Origin: Amphritea atlantica
GTDB taxonomy: Bacteria; Pseudomonadota; Gammaproteobacteria; Pseudomonadales; Balneatricaceae
Assembly (NCBI GenBank): GCA_024397875.1
Contig: CP073344.1
Span: forward strand, 611,001 to 675,000
Length of the DNA stretch: 64,000 bases
Reading direction: 5' to 3'
A model generated the notes under the pieces. That model worked only from the letters and a program-made list of their open reading frames with translations. It ran no database searches and was not told the DNA's origin. Below are positions 28,372 to 36,949 of this stretch, piece after piece (positions within the stretch are counted from its first letter, which is position 1; every line of letters starts with the position of its first letter). The translations under genes were made by a program, and so were the position numbers.

Positions 28372-28555
28372 TAATTCTTTCCTGGAAATCATTGCCTGAA
28401 AAAGCGGTCTGGGTGGTTATCTGTTGTCGTGTTGGCACGAATTGCTAGTGTAATTAAGAATTCTGTTTTAATGTTTCGTATATGAGCTGTATGCGAAATA
28501 AAATTACATTTTAATGGTAATAATGTTTTGTAAAATTAACTTATTGGGCACTGAT

Positions 28556-29020
28556 ATGTCATTTGAGCTTGATCGTATCGACCGTAATATTCTCAACATC
28601 CTGCAAAAGGATAGCCGGATCAGTAATCAGGATCTGGCAGAGCGGATAGGCCTTTCGCCGCCTGCTTGTCTTCGCCGGGTTCGAAGGCTGCGGGAGAGTG
28701 GGGTCATAATGGCGGAAGTAGCGCTTATCAATCCGCGGCTGGTAGGCCGTCATATCAATATTATTGTTGAAGTTGAGATGGTCAGGGATCAACTGGATAT
28801 CTATGATGCTTTCAAGCGGAAAATGGATGCTGCCCCTGAGGTGACCCAGTGTTATCAGGTGACCGGTGAGGTTGATTTTCTGTTGATGCTGCTGGTGGCG
28901 GATATGGAAAGCTATGAAGCCTTTACCCGTAAGTATCTTGCAACCGATGCTAATCTGGCAAAGTTTCGCACCCTTATCTCGCTGCGACGGGATAAGTTCA
29001 GCACCGCGATCCCCCTGTAG
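28556..29020 (+). CDS. Lrp/AsnC-family transcriptional regulator
   Basis: This 154-residue protein has the AsnC helix-turn-helix (RNILNILQKDSRISNQDLAERIGLSPPACLRRVRRL, about 6-45) and a C-terminal RAM ligand-binding domain (about 70-145). It usually binds an amino acid and controls nearby transport or catabolic genes. ATG 28556 gives the standard MSFELDRIDRNIL start; the upstream frame from 28514 adds 14 atypical residues. It is divergent from the Gate-domain gene and rarD, which are plausible targets. Confidence 0.92.
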   Translation: MSFELDRIDRNILNILQKDSRISNQDLAERIGLSPPACLRRVRRLRESGVIMAEVALINPRLVGRHINIIVEVEMVRDQLDIYDAFKRKMDAAPEVTQCYQVTGEVDFLLMLLVADMESYEAFTRKYLATDANLAKFRTLISLRRDKFSTAIPL

Positions 29021-29106
29021 TGCAGGTGATGAACCTGTTGCTGCTCAGACGGATTGTCAGGTACGGGAAATGATGAAATAAATGCTACAAAATCGTGTCA
29101 AAGGGG

Positions 29107-29135
29107 TTGACCGAAACGGGTCATATCAATAAGAT
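29107..29135 (+). promoter_or_regulatory. Promoter of the tRNA cluster
   Basis: TTGACC at 29107-29112 and TAAGAT at 29130-29135 are separated by 17 nt and lie about 35 nt before the first tRNA. Confidence 0.75.
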
Positions 29136-29168
29136 ACGCACCGTCTTCCGGAAACGGAGTCACTCAGC

Positions 29169-29244
29169 GTCCCATTCGTCTAGTGGCCTAGGACACCGCC
29201 CTTTCACGGCGGTAACAGGGGTTCGAACCCCCTATGGGACGCCA
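29169..29244 (+). tRNA. tRNA-Glu(TTC), copy 1
   Basis: The 76-nt cloverleaf begins GTCCCATTCG and ends in GGGACGCCA. The anticodon stem CCGCC/GGCGG encloses CTTTCAC with anticodon TTC. CCA is encoded. Three copies in this cluster look identical. Confidence 0.97.
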
Positions 29245-29255
29245 TCTTTTGCGAC

Positions 29256-29331
29256 GCGGAATTAGCTCAGTTGGTAGAGCGGAACCTTGCCAAGGTTCAG
29301 GTCGTCGGTTCGAGCCCGATATTCCGCTCCA
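29256..29331 (+). tRNA. tRNA-Gly(GCC), copy 1
   Basis: The 76-nt cloverleaf begins GCGGAATTAGC and ends TTCCGCTCCA. The anticodon stem GAACC/GGTTC encloses TTGCCAA with anticodon GCC. Two copies in this cluster look identical. Confidence 0.97.
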
Positions 29332-29383
29332 TTCTTTCAGATACACCTCCTTTATATTTATACTCCCTGATTCATACTGATGA

Positions 29384-29551
29384 CGTTGCTCGTTGCTCGT
29401 TGCTCGTTGCTCGTTGCTCGTTGCTCGTTGCTCGTTGCTCGTTGCTCGTTGCTCGTTGCTCGTTGCTCGTTGCTCGTTGCTCGTTGCTCGTTGCTCGTTG
29501 CTCGTTGCTCGTTGCTCGTTGCTCGTTGCTCGTTGCTCGTTGCTCGTTGCT
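29384..29551 (+). repeat. Perfect 7-bp tandem repeat, 24 copies
   Basis: The unit CGTTGCT is repeated 24 times without a mismatch (168 bp), followed by a partial unit CGT. It lies between two tRNA blocks. Because 7 is not a multiple of 3, all plus frames through it read the same cycled peptide (LVARCSL), which is an artefact and not a gene. Copy number is likely to vary between strains. Confidence 0.97.
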
Positions 29552-29622
29552 CGTCGTTTTTTCAGTGTTTTTTCTGCGTGCCGCAGATCTTTTATTTCAG
29601 TGTTTTTTTTGATGTTTTTCTC

Positions 29623-29651
29623 TTGACGAAGGGTAGGTTAGTCATTAATAT
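29623..29651 (+). promoter_or_regulatory. Second tRNA promoter with stringent-type discriminator
   Basis: TTGACG at 29623-29628 and TAATAT at 29646-29651 are 17 nt apart. The following ACGCGCCTCC is a GC-rich discriminator of the kind that makes stable RNA promoters sensitive to ppGpp. It precedes the second tRNA block. Confidence 0.85.
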
Positions 29652-29691
29652 ACGCGCCTCCTCTGACGAGGAAGTTACAAAAAGTGACTGT

Positions 29692-29767
29692 GTCCCATTC
29701 GTCTAGTGGCCTAGGACACCGCCCTTTCACGGCGGTAACAGGGGTTCGAACCCCCTATGGGACGCCA
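29692..29767 (+). tRNA. tRNA-Glu(TTC), copy 2
   Basis: It is identical by eye to the first copy over 76 nt, with anticodon TTC and encoded CCA. It opens the second block, 41 nt after the strong promoter. Confidence 0.97.
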
Positions 29768-29778
29768 TCTTTTGTAAA

Positions 29779-29854
29779 GCGGAATTAGCTCAGTTGGTAG
29801 AGCGGAACCTTGCCAAGGTTCAGGTCGTCGGTTCGAGCCCGATATTCCGCTCCA
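29779..29854 (+). tRNA. tRNA-Gly(GCC), copy 2
   Basis: It is identical by eye to the first tRNA-Gly copy, with anticodon GCC and encoded CCA. Confidence 0.97.
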
Positions 29855-29875
29855 AATTACAGCCTGTCTGTATGC

Positions 29876-29951
29876 GTCCCATTCGTCTAGTGGCCTAGGA
29901 CACCGCCCTTTCACGGCGGTAACAGGGGTTCGAACCCCCTATGGGACGCCA
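29876..29951 (+). tRNA. tRNA-Glu(TTC), copy 3
   Basis: It is the third identical copy of tRNA-Glu and closes the cluster. Confidence 0.97.
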
Positions 29952-30090
29952 CTTTTTTCCTCTCCTGCACAATCTGACTCCTCATTCTGAACTGATTTCT
30001 ACTGTATTTCGTATTCTGTTTGCAATGCATCGTATATACTGACTATTCAAGGTTTATAAAACTCAATGTTTTCATGGGTTAATCATTTTA

Positions 30091-30519
30091 ATGATTTCGC
30101 TGATAAGGATGTCGTTGCTCTTTGTTTTGCTGGGAGTGTCTTCAGGACAGGTTCTGGCTGATTCAGTTATTGTTTCTCTGGATGTAAAAGAGCACGCGAT
30201 CAACAAAAACTATCTTCTCGCTGCATTTTCAATGCGAATCACCCGTTGGCCTGATGGACGACGCATAAGGGTATTTGTGTTGCCTGACCGCGCGCCTCTG
30301 CATCAGCGGTTTGTAAAGCAGCATCTGCAAGTCTTCCCTTATCAGCTGCGAAATAATTGGGATCGTCAGGTATTTACCGGGACAGGATCGTTTCCGGTAA
30401 CCGTTAAAAACATGGAGGAGATGTATCGTATGGTCAGCCAAACGGAGGGATCAATTGGTTACATTGCGGAATCTTTTAAGTTGAATCTTGAGAAGGTGAG
30501 GGTTGTCGATGAATTTTAA
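30091..30519 (+). CDS. Small periplasmic phosphate-binding-like protein
   Basis: This 142-residue exported protein has a signal peptide (about 1-23, ending VLA) and then a short PBP-like fold: SFPVTVKNMEEMYRMVSQTEGSIGYIAE resembles the C-terminal part of PstS-like binding proteins, where GSIGY is a common motif. It is much shorter than a full PstS (about 330 residues). It overlaps the next gene by 11 nt. It probably acts as a sensor partner of the porin and GGDEF-EAL genes; the ligand is unknown. Confidence 0.75.
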   Translation: MISLIRMSLLFVLLGVSSGQVLADSVIVSLDVKEHAINKNYLLAAFSMRITRWPDGRRIRVFVLPDRAPLHQRFVKQHLQVFPYQLRNNWDRQVFTGTGSFPVTVKNMEEMYRMVSQTEGSIGYIAESFKLNLEKVRVVDEF

Positions 30520-31714
30520 ATACTTCGCGACCCTGCTGTTACCTGCTGTCAGTGGTCTGAGTTTTTCGTCCTCTTTGTCGGCGGCAGAGGAGGCCTTTTC
30601 GGTCAATGGTTTCATTACCCAGGGCGTTTTTTACACAGATAATAACAATGTCTATGGTGCCAGCGATGATAAGCCGAGTTTCGATTTTCACGAAATCGGT
30701 TTAAATACAGCCTACCGCTTCACCCCGAAGTTACGGGGGGCAGTGCAGGTGATGTCCCGTCAGGCGGGTCGGGTGGATAATGGTGAACCGCAGCTGGATT
30801 ATGCGCTGCTGGATTATCGCGTTAGTGATTTACCGGGCGCGACCTATGGTCTTCGGGCTGGACGTCTCAAAGTGCCTTTTGGCTTCTATAATGAAACCCG
30901 GGATGTGGCATTTACCCGTCCGAGTATCATGCTGCCTCAGTCGCTGTACTTTGATCAGGCACGGGATCTGGAGCTCTCCATTGATGGCGCTATCCTCTAT
31001 GGTTCTGTCGATGTTCCCGGTGGTTGGCTGGATCTCGATCTGCTCTATGGCAGTCCGCAAACGGATACTAATGTTGAATACGCTTATCTGGCGATGGACG
31101 CCGCCGGTAAGTTTGACGGCTCCGAAGGATATATGGCCCGGATGATCTACAATGCCGATGCCGGGCGGATACGCATCGGGACAACGGTGGCTGAATACCG
31201 GCTGCATTATCAGCCGGGTGCTCCAGGCGCGCCAGCCTGGAATGAGTTCAATGACGGTGATCTGAAACTGAATGTGGCGATGCTGTCGGCCCAGTACAAT
31301 ACGGAAAACTGGAGCCTGACCGGCGAGTATATGGTGCATGATATCGACTGGACTGAGTTGGGTGGCATCTATTCAGTTCGTCCGAAAACCCCTCTGACCT
31401 CATACTATCTTCAGCTGCAATACCGTCTTAATTACAACTGGGATCTGTTACTTCGTTATGATGACCTGGTACTGGATGGAAACGATCCCCGGGGAAAGCG
31501 CAACAGCCTGCTGTTTCCTAAGCAGGCGCATGGCTTTTATGCACAGGATGTTACGTTGGGAGTAGGCTGGCAGCCAAACCCCGCCTGGTTATTCCGGGCT
31601 GAAATTCACAATGTCAAAGGCACCGGCTGGGCGGCGGAGCAGGATAACCCTGATCTGGCAAGCTTAAAAAAATACTGGAATATATTTGCCCTGCAGGCGA
31701 CCTACCGTTTTTGA
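30509..31714 (+). CDS. Outer-membrane porin-like beta-barrel protein
   Basis: This 401-residue protein has a signal peptide (about 1-26, ending AAEE) and a series of alternating hydrophobic beta-strands with aromatic residues, ending in the outer-membrane signature LQATYRF (C-terminal phenylalanine). It probably forms a substrate-specific channel. ATG 30509 is preferred over the TTG at 30503. It overlaps the binding-protein gene before it, and the following GGDEF-EAL gene starts close to its stop, so the three are one operon. Confidence 0.85.
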   Translation: MNFKYFATLLLPAVSGLSFSSSLSAAEEAFSVNGFITQGVFYTDNNNVYGASDDKPSFDFHEIGLNTAYRFTPKLRGAVQVMSRQAGRVDNGEPQLDYALLDYRVSDLPGATYGLRAGRLKVPFGFYNETRDVAFTRPSIMLPQSLYFDQARDLELSIDGAILYGSVDVPGGWLDLDLLYGSPQTDTNVEYAYLAMDAAGKFDGSEGYMARMIYNADAGRIRIGTTVAEYRLHYQPGAPGAPAWNEFNDGDLKLNVAMLSAQYNTENWSLTGEYMVHDIDWTELGGIYSVRPKTPLTSYYLQLQYRLNYNWDLLLRYDDLVLDGNDPRGKRNSLLFPKQAHGFYAQDVTLGVGWQPNPAWLFRAEIHNVKGTGWAAEQDNPDLASLKKYWNIFALQATYRF

Positions 31715-31740
31715 ACAATGAAGTCGTGAGATTACGCATT

Positions 31741-34614
31741 ATGGATGGCACTCACAGAAAATTTTTAAGTCTCAGGTGGAAGATCTTTATCCTGCTGGTC
31801 GTGGTGCTGGTTGGGGTGCAGGGGATGTATGCCTTTTTCTCACTGACGCATCTGAATGAGCAGTTCAGGCAGCAGCGTCAGCAGATCAATGAATCTGAGC
31901 TTGCCCGACTGGATGGCTCGGTGGAAGCCTCTTACCAGCGCTTGCTTGAAGTAGCAGAGCTGCTCCCCCTTATCGATACCAGTCAGGAAGATAATTATAT
32001 TTCTCCACTGGCGCGTCTGAGCCAGACGATCAGTCTCAAATTTGATGCTTTTCAGCTGACCGGTTCCGTCAATGCGGCCTACCTCTATGACAGTGAGGCC
32101 CGTATGGTCGGCTTCTGGGGGGATAAGATACACATCAGCGAAGCGGATATTCAGCAGGTGTTCGATAGCGAACGACCGCTGCGAAAGCTGATCTGCACAT
32201 CGATATGCCTGCGCTACGTGGCAATACCGATCCAGCTTGATGGCAAGAAGCAGGGCGTGTTGATGGTCGGGCGTTTTCTCTATGATGTTATCTATGAAAT
32301 TAAACAGCAGACGGCCCTGGATATTGGTCTGGTTCTTCAGGCGCCGAAAGGTGCCGGCGAGCTGGGAAGCTGGGGACTGATGATCAACTCGCTGACAAAT
32401 CGGGCACAAAACCAGGCGTTGTTAGAACAGGTCAGCCTGCGTAATACCTTCAAGCCTGAGGGGGGCAGTTATGTCCTCGAACATAATGACCATTACTATG
32501 AAGTGCTTTTTTCTCCACTGCGAGGGGTTGCAGAGGGGAGTGCTTACTGGGTGGTTCTGGATGATATCTCCGGCCACCTGTTAAGTATCCGGCATAGCCT
32601 GATGAATTATCTGCTGCTGGGGGCCGGAGGGATTCTGACGGCGCTGATATTGTTATCGCTGCTGTTACAAAAGCCGATCCGGTTTTTTACCCTGTTGTCG
32701 AAAGAGCTGTCCCTTCTCAGTCGGAGTGAGTTTGGTGAGTTTCGTCAAACCCTGGAACAGTTTCGTAATCGGGATAAAACGTTTGGAGAGGATGAACGGG
32801 ATCTGTTAGTCCACAGCGCCTTGCTGCTGAGTGACCAGTTGGAAAGGCTGGAAGATGAGGTTGATGAACGCACCGATAGCCTGGAGAAGAGTCGTCAGGC
32901 GCTGACTAAAGAACGTGATTTTCTCTTTGGTCTGCTGGAAACCGCACCGCTGGTTATTATTACCCAGAATAGCAAGGGGCAGTTGCGCAGCGTTAACCAT
33001 TTTGGTCTGCAGTTGATGGATCTGGAAGGCAAGTCTTTGCGAAAAGCGAGCTTCATTGACACTCTGCAGCGGGAAGAAGAGCGACTGGAGTTTCTCGCGA
33101 ATACCCATCGTTTGATGGAGGGGCTTGAATATGAGGTGCGCACCGATAGTGTGCTTCTCGACACGGTTGGTAACCGGCACGACCTTTCCTGGCTGCATGT
33201 GCGATTACGAAACTCTCAGGGGGATGAACCGCTGATATTGAGTATCGGTATGGATATCAGTGATCGCAAGCGTGCAGAACGCCGCCTGCATTGGCTGGCG
33301 AACCATGACCCTCTCACCGAACGTCCAAATCGTCTGTTCTTTATGAGTTGCATGAATGATGCGATCGAGAAGAGCCGTGGGACGCATAGCCATGTCGCGG
33401 TGCTATTTATAGATCTTGACCGTTTCAAAGAGGTGAATGACTCATTGGGGCATAGCGTTGGGGATAAGCTTCTCAAAGTCGCCACCCGGCGGATCAGTGA
33501 TTGTATCCGTGACCGTGATCTGCTGGCCCGGCAGGGCGGCGATGAGTTCAGTGTGCTGCTGACCAGTGTCCGGGATCTGGAAGGTGCTGAAGTTGCTGCC
33601 AGTAAAATACTTCAGGCGTTTCAACAACCGTTCTGGATTGGTGAATATGAGATTGTGGTGACTGTGAGTATCGGGATCAGTCTGTTTCCTGATCATGGTA
33701 TCGATGGGGCCACACTGATCAAACATGCCGATGTAGCGATGTTCCAGGCAAAAGATTCCGGTAAAAACTGCTATTTTATCTACGATGTGGAGAAGGATCA
33801 TCAGCGTTTTGAACGCTTCTCTCTGGGGGCGGATCTGCGTAAAGCGATTCAGAATGATGAGCTGCTGCTCTATTACCAGCCTCAGGTGGATGCCATGTCA
33901 AACCGGGTTGTCGGTGTTGAGGCGCTGGTGCGCTGGCAGCATCCGACCGCCGGACTGCTGCCTCCGGACCGGTTTATCCCACTGGCAGAAGAGCTGGATC
34001 TGATTATTCCGCTGGGTGAATGGGTGTTGCGGGAGGCCTGTCAGCAGATGCAGGCATGGATACGGGTTGGTGTGCCGCAGATGAAGGTGGCGGTGAATCT
34101 GTCGGTTCAGCAGATCGCCCATGAGCGTCTGATCAAAAGCGTTGAGGAAGCTCTGAGTGACTCTGGATTAAGTGCCGATTGCCTGGAGCTTGAGGTCACA
34201 GAGAACTTTGTGATCCAGCAGCCGGAAGTGAGCGTGGGGAAATTAACCTATCTGCGCGAGCAGGGCGTTACCCTGGCGATGGATGATTTTGGTACCGGTT
34301 ATTCATCGCTCAGTTATCTGAAGAAGCTTCCGATTGACCGGCTGAAGATTGACCGCAGCTTTGTCAAAGATATCGGAATTGATCGCAGTGACGAATCGAT
34401 TATCAAGGCGACACTGGCAATGTGCCACTCGCTTGGCCTTGAGGTAGTGGCTGAAGGGGTTGAAACGACTGAGCAGCTGAACTTCATGAAGGAGAATGGC
34501 TGTCAGATTATTCAGGGCTATTACTACAGCAAGCCCCTGCCGCCGGAGGAACTGATGAGCTACATCTGCAACCTGCAGGCGGATGAGGCGAAAAACGAGC
34601 CTGTGAAGAGTTGA
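31741..34614 (+). CDS. Membrane CHASE-type PAS-GGDEF-EAL c-di-GMP protein
   Basis: This 957-residue inner-membrane protein has a membrane segment (about 14-35), a periplasmic sensor of about 240 residues resembling CHASE4, a second segment (about 285-308), a PAS-like domain (about 395-510), a GGDEF domain (about 525-685) and an EAL domain (about 700-945). The GGDEF motif is intact with RDRD as inhibitory site, and EALVRW, DDFGTGYSS and EGVET are intact. ATG 31741 is chosen; a TTG at 31711 overlaps the porin stop and a GTG at 31726 is also possible. It is the last gene of an operon with a binding-like protein and porin, so it should sense their ligand. Confidence 0.9.
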   Translation: MDGTHRKFLSLRWKIFILLVVVLVGVQGMYAFFSLTHLNEQFRQQRQQINESELARLDGSVEASYQRLLEVAELLPLIDTSQEDNYISPLARLSQTISLKFDAFQLTGSVNAAYLYDSEARMVGFWGDKIHISEADIQQVFDSERPLRKLICTSICLRYVAIPIQLDGKKQGVLMVGRFLYDVIYEIKQQTALDIGLVLQAPKGAGELGSWGLMINSLTNRAQNQALLEQVSLRNTFKPEGGSYVLEHNDHYYEVLFSPLRGVAEGSAYWVVLDDISGHLLSIRHSLMNYLLLGAGGILTALILLSLLLQKPIRFFTLLSKELSLLSRSEFGEFRQTLEQFRNRDKTFGEDERDLLVHSALLLSDQLERLEDEVDERTDSLEKSRQALTKERDFLFGLLETAPLVIITQNSKGQLRSVNHFGLQLMDLEGKSLRKASFIDTLQREEERLEFLANTHRLMEGLEYEVRTDSVLLDTVGNRHDLSWLHVRLRNSQGDEPLILSIGMDISDRKRAERRLHWLANHDPLTERPNRLFFMSCMNDAIEKSRGTHSHVAVLFIDLDRFKEVNDSLGHSVGDKLLKVATRRISDCIRDRDLLARQGGDEFSVLLTSVRDLEGAEVAASKILQAFQQPFWIGEYEIVVTVSIGISLFPDHGIDGATLIKHADVAMFQAKDSGKNCYFIYDVEKDHQRFERFSLGADLRKAIQNDELLLYYQPQVDAMSNRVVGVEALVRWQHPTAGLLPPDRFIPLAEELDLIIPLGEWVLREACQQMQAWIRVGVPQMKVAVNLSVQQIAHERLIKSVEEALSDSGLSADCLELEVTENFVIQQPEVSVGKLTYLREQGVTLAMDDFGTGYSSLSYLKKLPIDRLKIDRSFVKDIGIDRSDESIIKATLAMCHSLGLEVVAEGVETTEQLNFMKENGCQIIQGYYYSKPLPPEELMSYICNLQADEAKNEPVKS

Positions 34615-34660
34615 GACTTATGCGCAGAGGGGGCAGAGTCCCCCTCCCTCAGGCCATCTT

Positions 34661-35056
34661 TTAGTTTTGTCCGAAAACGCTGGCACGGGTGTTGATGTAA
34701 TCAAATGCTTCACCACGCTCCTCGACTTCAAACCGCAGTTCATCGAGGTGCTGAAACTTTTCGATTTCGTCATCGGGCATATTGTGCAGGCAGCTACCGC
34801 CAAAAAACCACAGCAGGTCTCTGGCAATCAGGTGCGCCAGTTGAGGGTACATGCGGAACGCCCGCTCTATAAAAATCTCACCCTCTTCATAGGCTTGCTC
34901 TGATCCGTTTTCGAAATCATGAATCAGTTGCTGAAAATCAAGAATGAACTGCTCCTCTTCTGGAGTGATATCGTCCAGTGTGAACGGTTCCTGCCGGATA
35001 AAGTTGTTATAGGCGATTTTCAGGAAATTAAGGTGGTGAAGCTGATAAGGAGTCAT
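34661..35056 (-). CDS. Conserved protein of the PA2817 type
   Basis: This 131-residue acidic, helical, soluble protein lacks a signal peptide or catalytic motif. It resembles the PA2817 family of uncharacterised gammaproteobacterial proteins (PYQLHHLNFLKIAYNNFIRQ; PQLAHLIARDLLWFFGG). The function is unknown. It is convergent with the preceding GGDEF-EAL gene and divergent from the ABC exporter. Confidence 0.75.
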   Translation of the reverse strand: MTPYQLHHLNFLKIAYNNFIRQEPFTLDDITPEEEQFILDFQQLIHDFENGSEQAYEEGEIFIERAFRMYPQLAHLIARDLLWFFGGSCLHNMPDDEIEKFQHLDELRFEVEERGEAFDYINTRASVFGQN

Positions 35057-35218
35057 AGGGTTCCGAAGCGGTTGCGGTGTTCAGGAAAAGGTCATTTTAG
35101 CGTAGAATTTAAGCGGCGGTAACCGTTGAAAAAAAGGCTTTTTGCCCCAATCTATCTTTTCTGGTCGCTATTTTGCTCTCATTTTTAGTATTTCCCACAG
35201 GATCCAACAGGAAACTGC

Positions 35219-36169
35219 ATGACAACTGCGCTCTCCATAAAAGACCTGCGCAAGGTCTACAATAATGGCTTCGAAGCCCTGAAAGGTATCTCCTTCGATG
35301 TTGAAGAGGGCGACTTTTTTGCCCTGCTGGGACCTAACGGTGCCGGTAAATCCACAACGCTGGGGATCGTCTCATCACTGGTCAATAAGAGTTCGGGTCA
35401 GGTCGAAGTGTTTGGCTATAACCTGGATAGCGATGCCAGCAAGGCGAAGTGTGAGCTGGGCGTGGTGCCTCAGGAATTCAACTTCAACATGTTTGAGAAG
35501 GTTGAGGATATTCTTATTACTCAGGCGGGTTTTTACGGTATTCCGGCGAAAGAAGCCAGAAAACGCAGTGAGTTTTATCTGCGTAAACTGGGCTTATGGG
35601 ATAAACGGGATGGCCCTTCACGCAGCCTTTCCGGGGGGATGAAACGGCGCCTGATGATTGCCAGAGCGATGATGCATGAGCCCCGTTTGTTGATTCTGGA
35701 TGAGCCGACCGCCGGTGTTGATATTGAGTTGCGCCGTTCTATGTGGGAGTTTCTGCGGGAGATTAACGCCCGGGGCACAACGATTATTCTCACCACGCAC
35801 TATCTGGAAGAGGCTGAGAGCCTGTGCCGTCATATCGGCATTATCGATCGCGGTACGATTATCACCAATACCAGTATGCGAGAACTGTTGCAGCAGCTGA
35901 ATACTGAAACGTTTATTCTCGATATCAGCCCGAGCCAGAGTGAATGCCCGAAACTGGACGGTTATCAGGTAACGATGCAGGGAGATCATACGCTACAGGT
36001 GGATGTGGAAAAATCTCAGGGTCTGACCCGGCTATTTTCCAAGCTGTCTGAGCGGGGCATTGAGGTGAGCAGTATGCGCAACAAGAGTAACCGGCTGGAG
36101 GAGCTGTTTGTCTCCCTTGTCGATAAGACCCTTGAGGATCCGGCGAAGGGAGGTGCTGAGCATGAATAA
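35219..36169 (+). CDS. yadG: ABC exporter ATP-binding protein (YadG-like)
   Basis: This 316-residue ATPase has Walker A GPNGAGKST (about 38-46), Q-loop VVPQEFNF, signature LSGGMKRR, Walker B LLILDEPTAGVD and the H-loop histidine in TTHYLEEAE. The C-terminal tail (SMRNKSNRLEELFVSLVD) closely follows E. coli YadG. It pairs with the YadH-like permease, whose start lies inside its last codons. The exported substrate is unknown. Confidence 0.95.
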   Translation: MTTALSIKDLRKVYNNGFEALKGISFDVEEGDFFALLGPNGAGKSTTLGIVSSLVNKSSGQVEVFGYNLDSDASKAKCELGVVPQEFNFNMFEKVEDILITQAGFYGIPAKEARKRSEFYLRKLGLWDKRDGPSRSLSGGMKRRLMIARAMMHEPRLLILDEPTAGVDIELRRSMWEFLREINARGTTIILTTHYLEEAESLCRHIGIIDRGTIITNTSMRELLQQLNTETFILDISPSQSECPKLDGYQVTMQGDHTLQVDVEKSQGLTRLFSKLSERGIEVSSMRNKSNRLEELFVSLVDKTLEDPAKGGAEHE

Positions 36170-36935
36170 CAGAGAACTGTTCATCGCCTTCTGGACCATT
36201 CTGGTAAAAGAGATCCGCCGCTTTACCCGGATCTGGGCACAGACCCTGCTGCCGCCAGCAATCACCATGACACTTTATTTTATTATTTTCGGTAATCTGA
36301 TTGGTTCCCGGATCGGGCAGATGGGAGGCTTCAATTATATGGAGTTTATCGTCCCCGGCCTGATTATGATGTCGGTGATCACCAACTCCTATGGCAATGT
36401 GGTTTCCTCCTTTTACAGCACTAAGTTTCAACGGCATATAGAAGAGTTGCTGGTGTCACCGACACCTAACTGGATTATTCTCAGTGGTTATGTGATTGGT
36501 GGCTCGGTGCGCGGTCTGCTGGTCGGCCTGATCGTAACCCTGCTCTCGCTGTTCTTTACTGATCTCTATATCCATAACTTCTGGGTGATTGTGTCGGTCG
36601 TCTTCCTCACCGCTATTCTGTTTTCGCTGGGGGGCTTTATTAATGCGGTGTTTGCCAACAGTTTTGATCATATATCGATTATTCCGACCTTCGTGCTGAC
36701 ACCGCTGACCTATCTGGGGGGCGTGTTCTACTCGATAACGCTGTTGCCGGAATTCTGGCAGAATGTGTCGCAGATCAACCCGATACTCTACATGGTCAAC
36801 ACTTTCCGTTACGGTATTCTGGGTGTCAGTGATATTAATATCGGTGTTGCTTATGCCATGATCATTGGTGTAATTGTGATACTGTTCAGTTATTCAATGT
36901 ACCTCCTGAATACAGGAAAAGGGATCAGGCAGTAA
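36162..36935 (+). CDS. yadH: ABC-2 type permease (YadH-like)
   Basis: This 257-residue membrane protein has six hydrophobic segments and the ABC-2 domain, with FWTILVKEIRRFTRIWAQTLLPP at the start, GLIMMSVITNSYGNVVSSFYSTKF in the centre and the NPILYMVNTFRYGILG motif near the end. ATG 36162 overlaps yadG by 8 nt. The two together form an exporter. It is followed after 14 nt by queF. Confidence 0.94.
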   Translation: MNNRELFIAFWTILVKEIRRFTRIWAQTLLPPAITMTLYFIIFGNLIGSRIGQMGGFNYMEFIVPGLIMMSVITNSYGNVVSSFYSTKFQRHIEELLVSPTPNWIILSGYVIGGSVRGLLVGLIVTLLSLFFTDLYIHNFWVIVSVVFLTAILFSLGGFINAVFANSFDHISIIPTFVLTPLTYLGGVFYSITLLPEFWQNVSQINPILYMVNTFRYGILGVSDINIGVAYAMIIGVIVILFSYSMYLLNTGKGIRQ

Positions 36936-36949
36936 GCGAGGCGGTTGCT

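Noticed and set aside
29384..29551. CRISPR-like array
   Set aside because: The repeat is a 7-bp tandem unit without spacers and no cas genes are near.
29271..29706. Open frames encoding repeated CSLLVAR peptides
   Set aside because: They come from the 7-bp repeat, which stays open in every plus frame, and they overlap tRNA genes; no ribosome site supports them.
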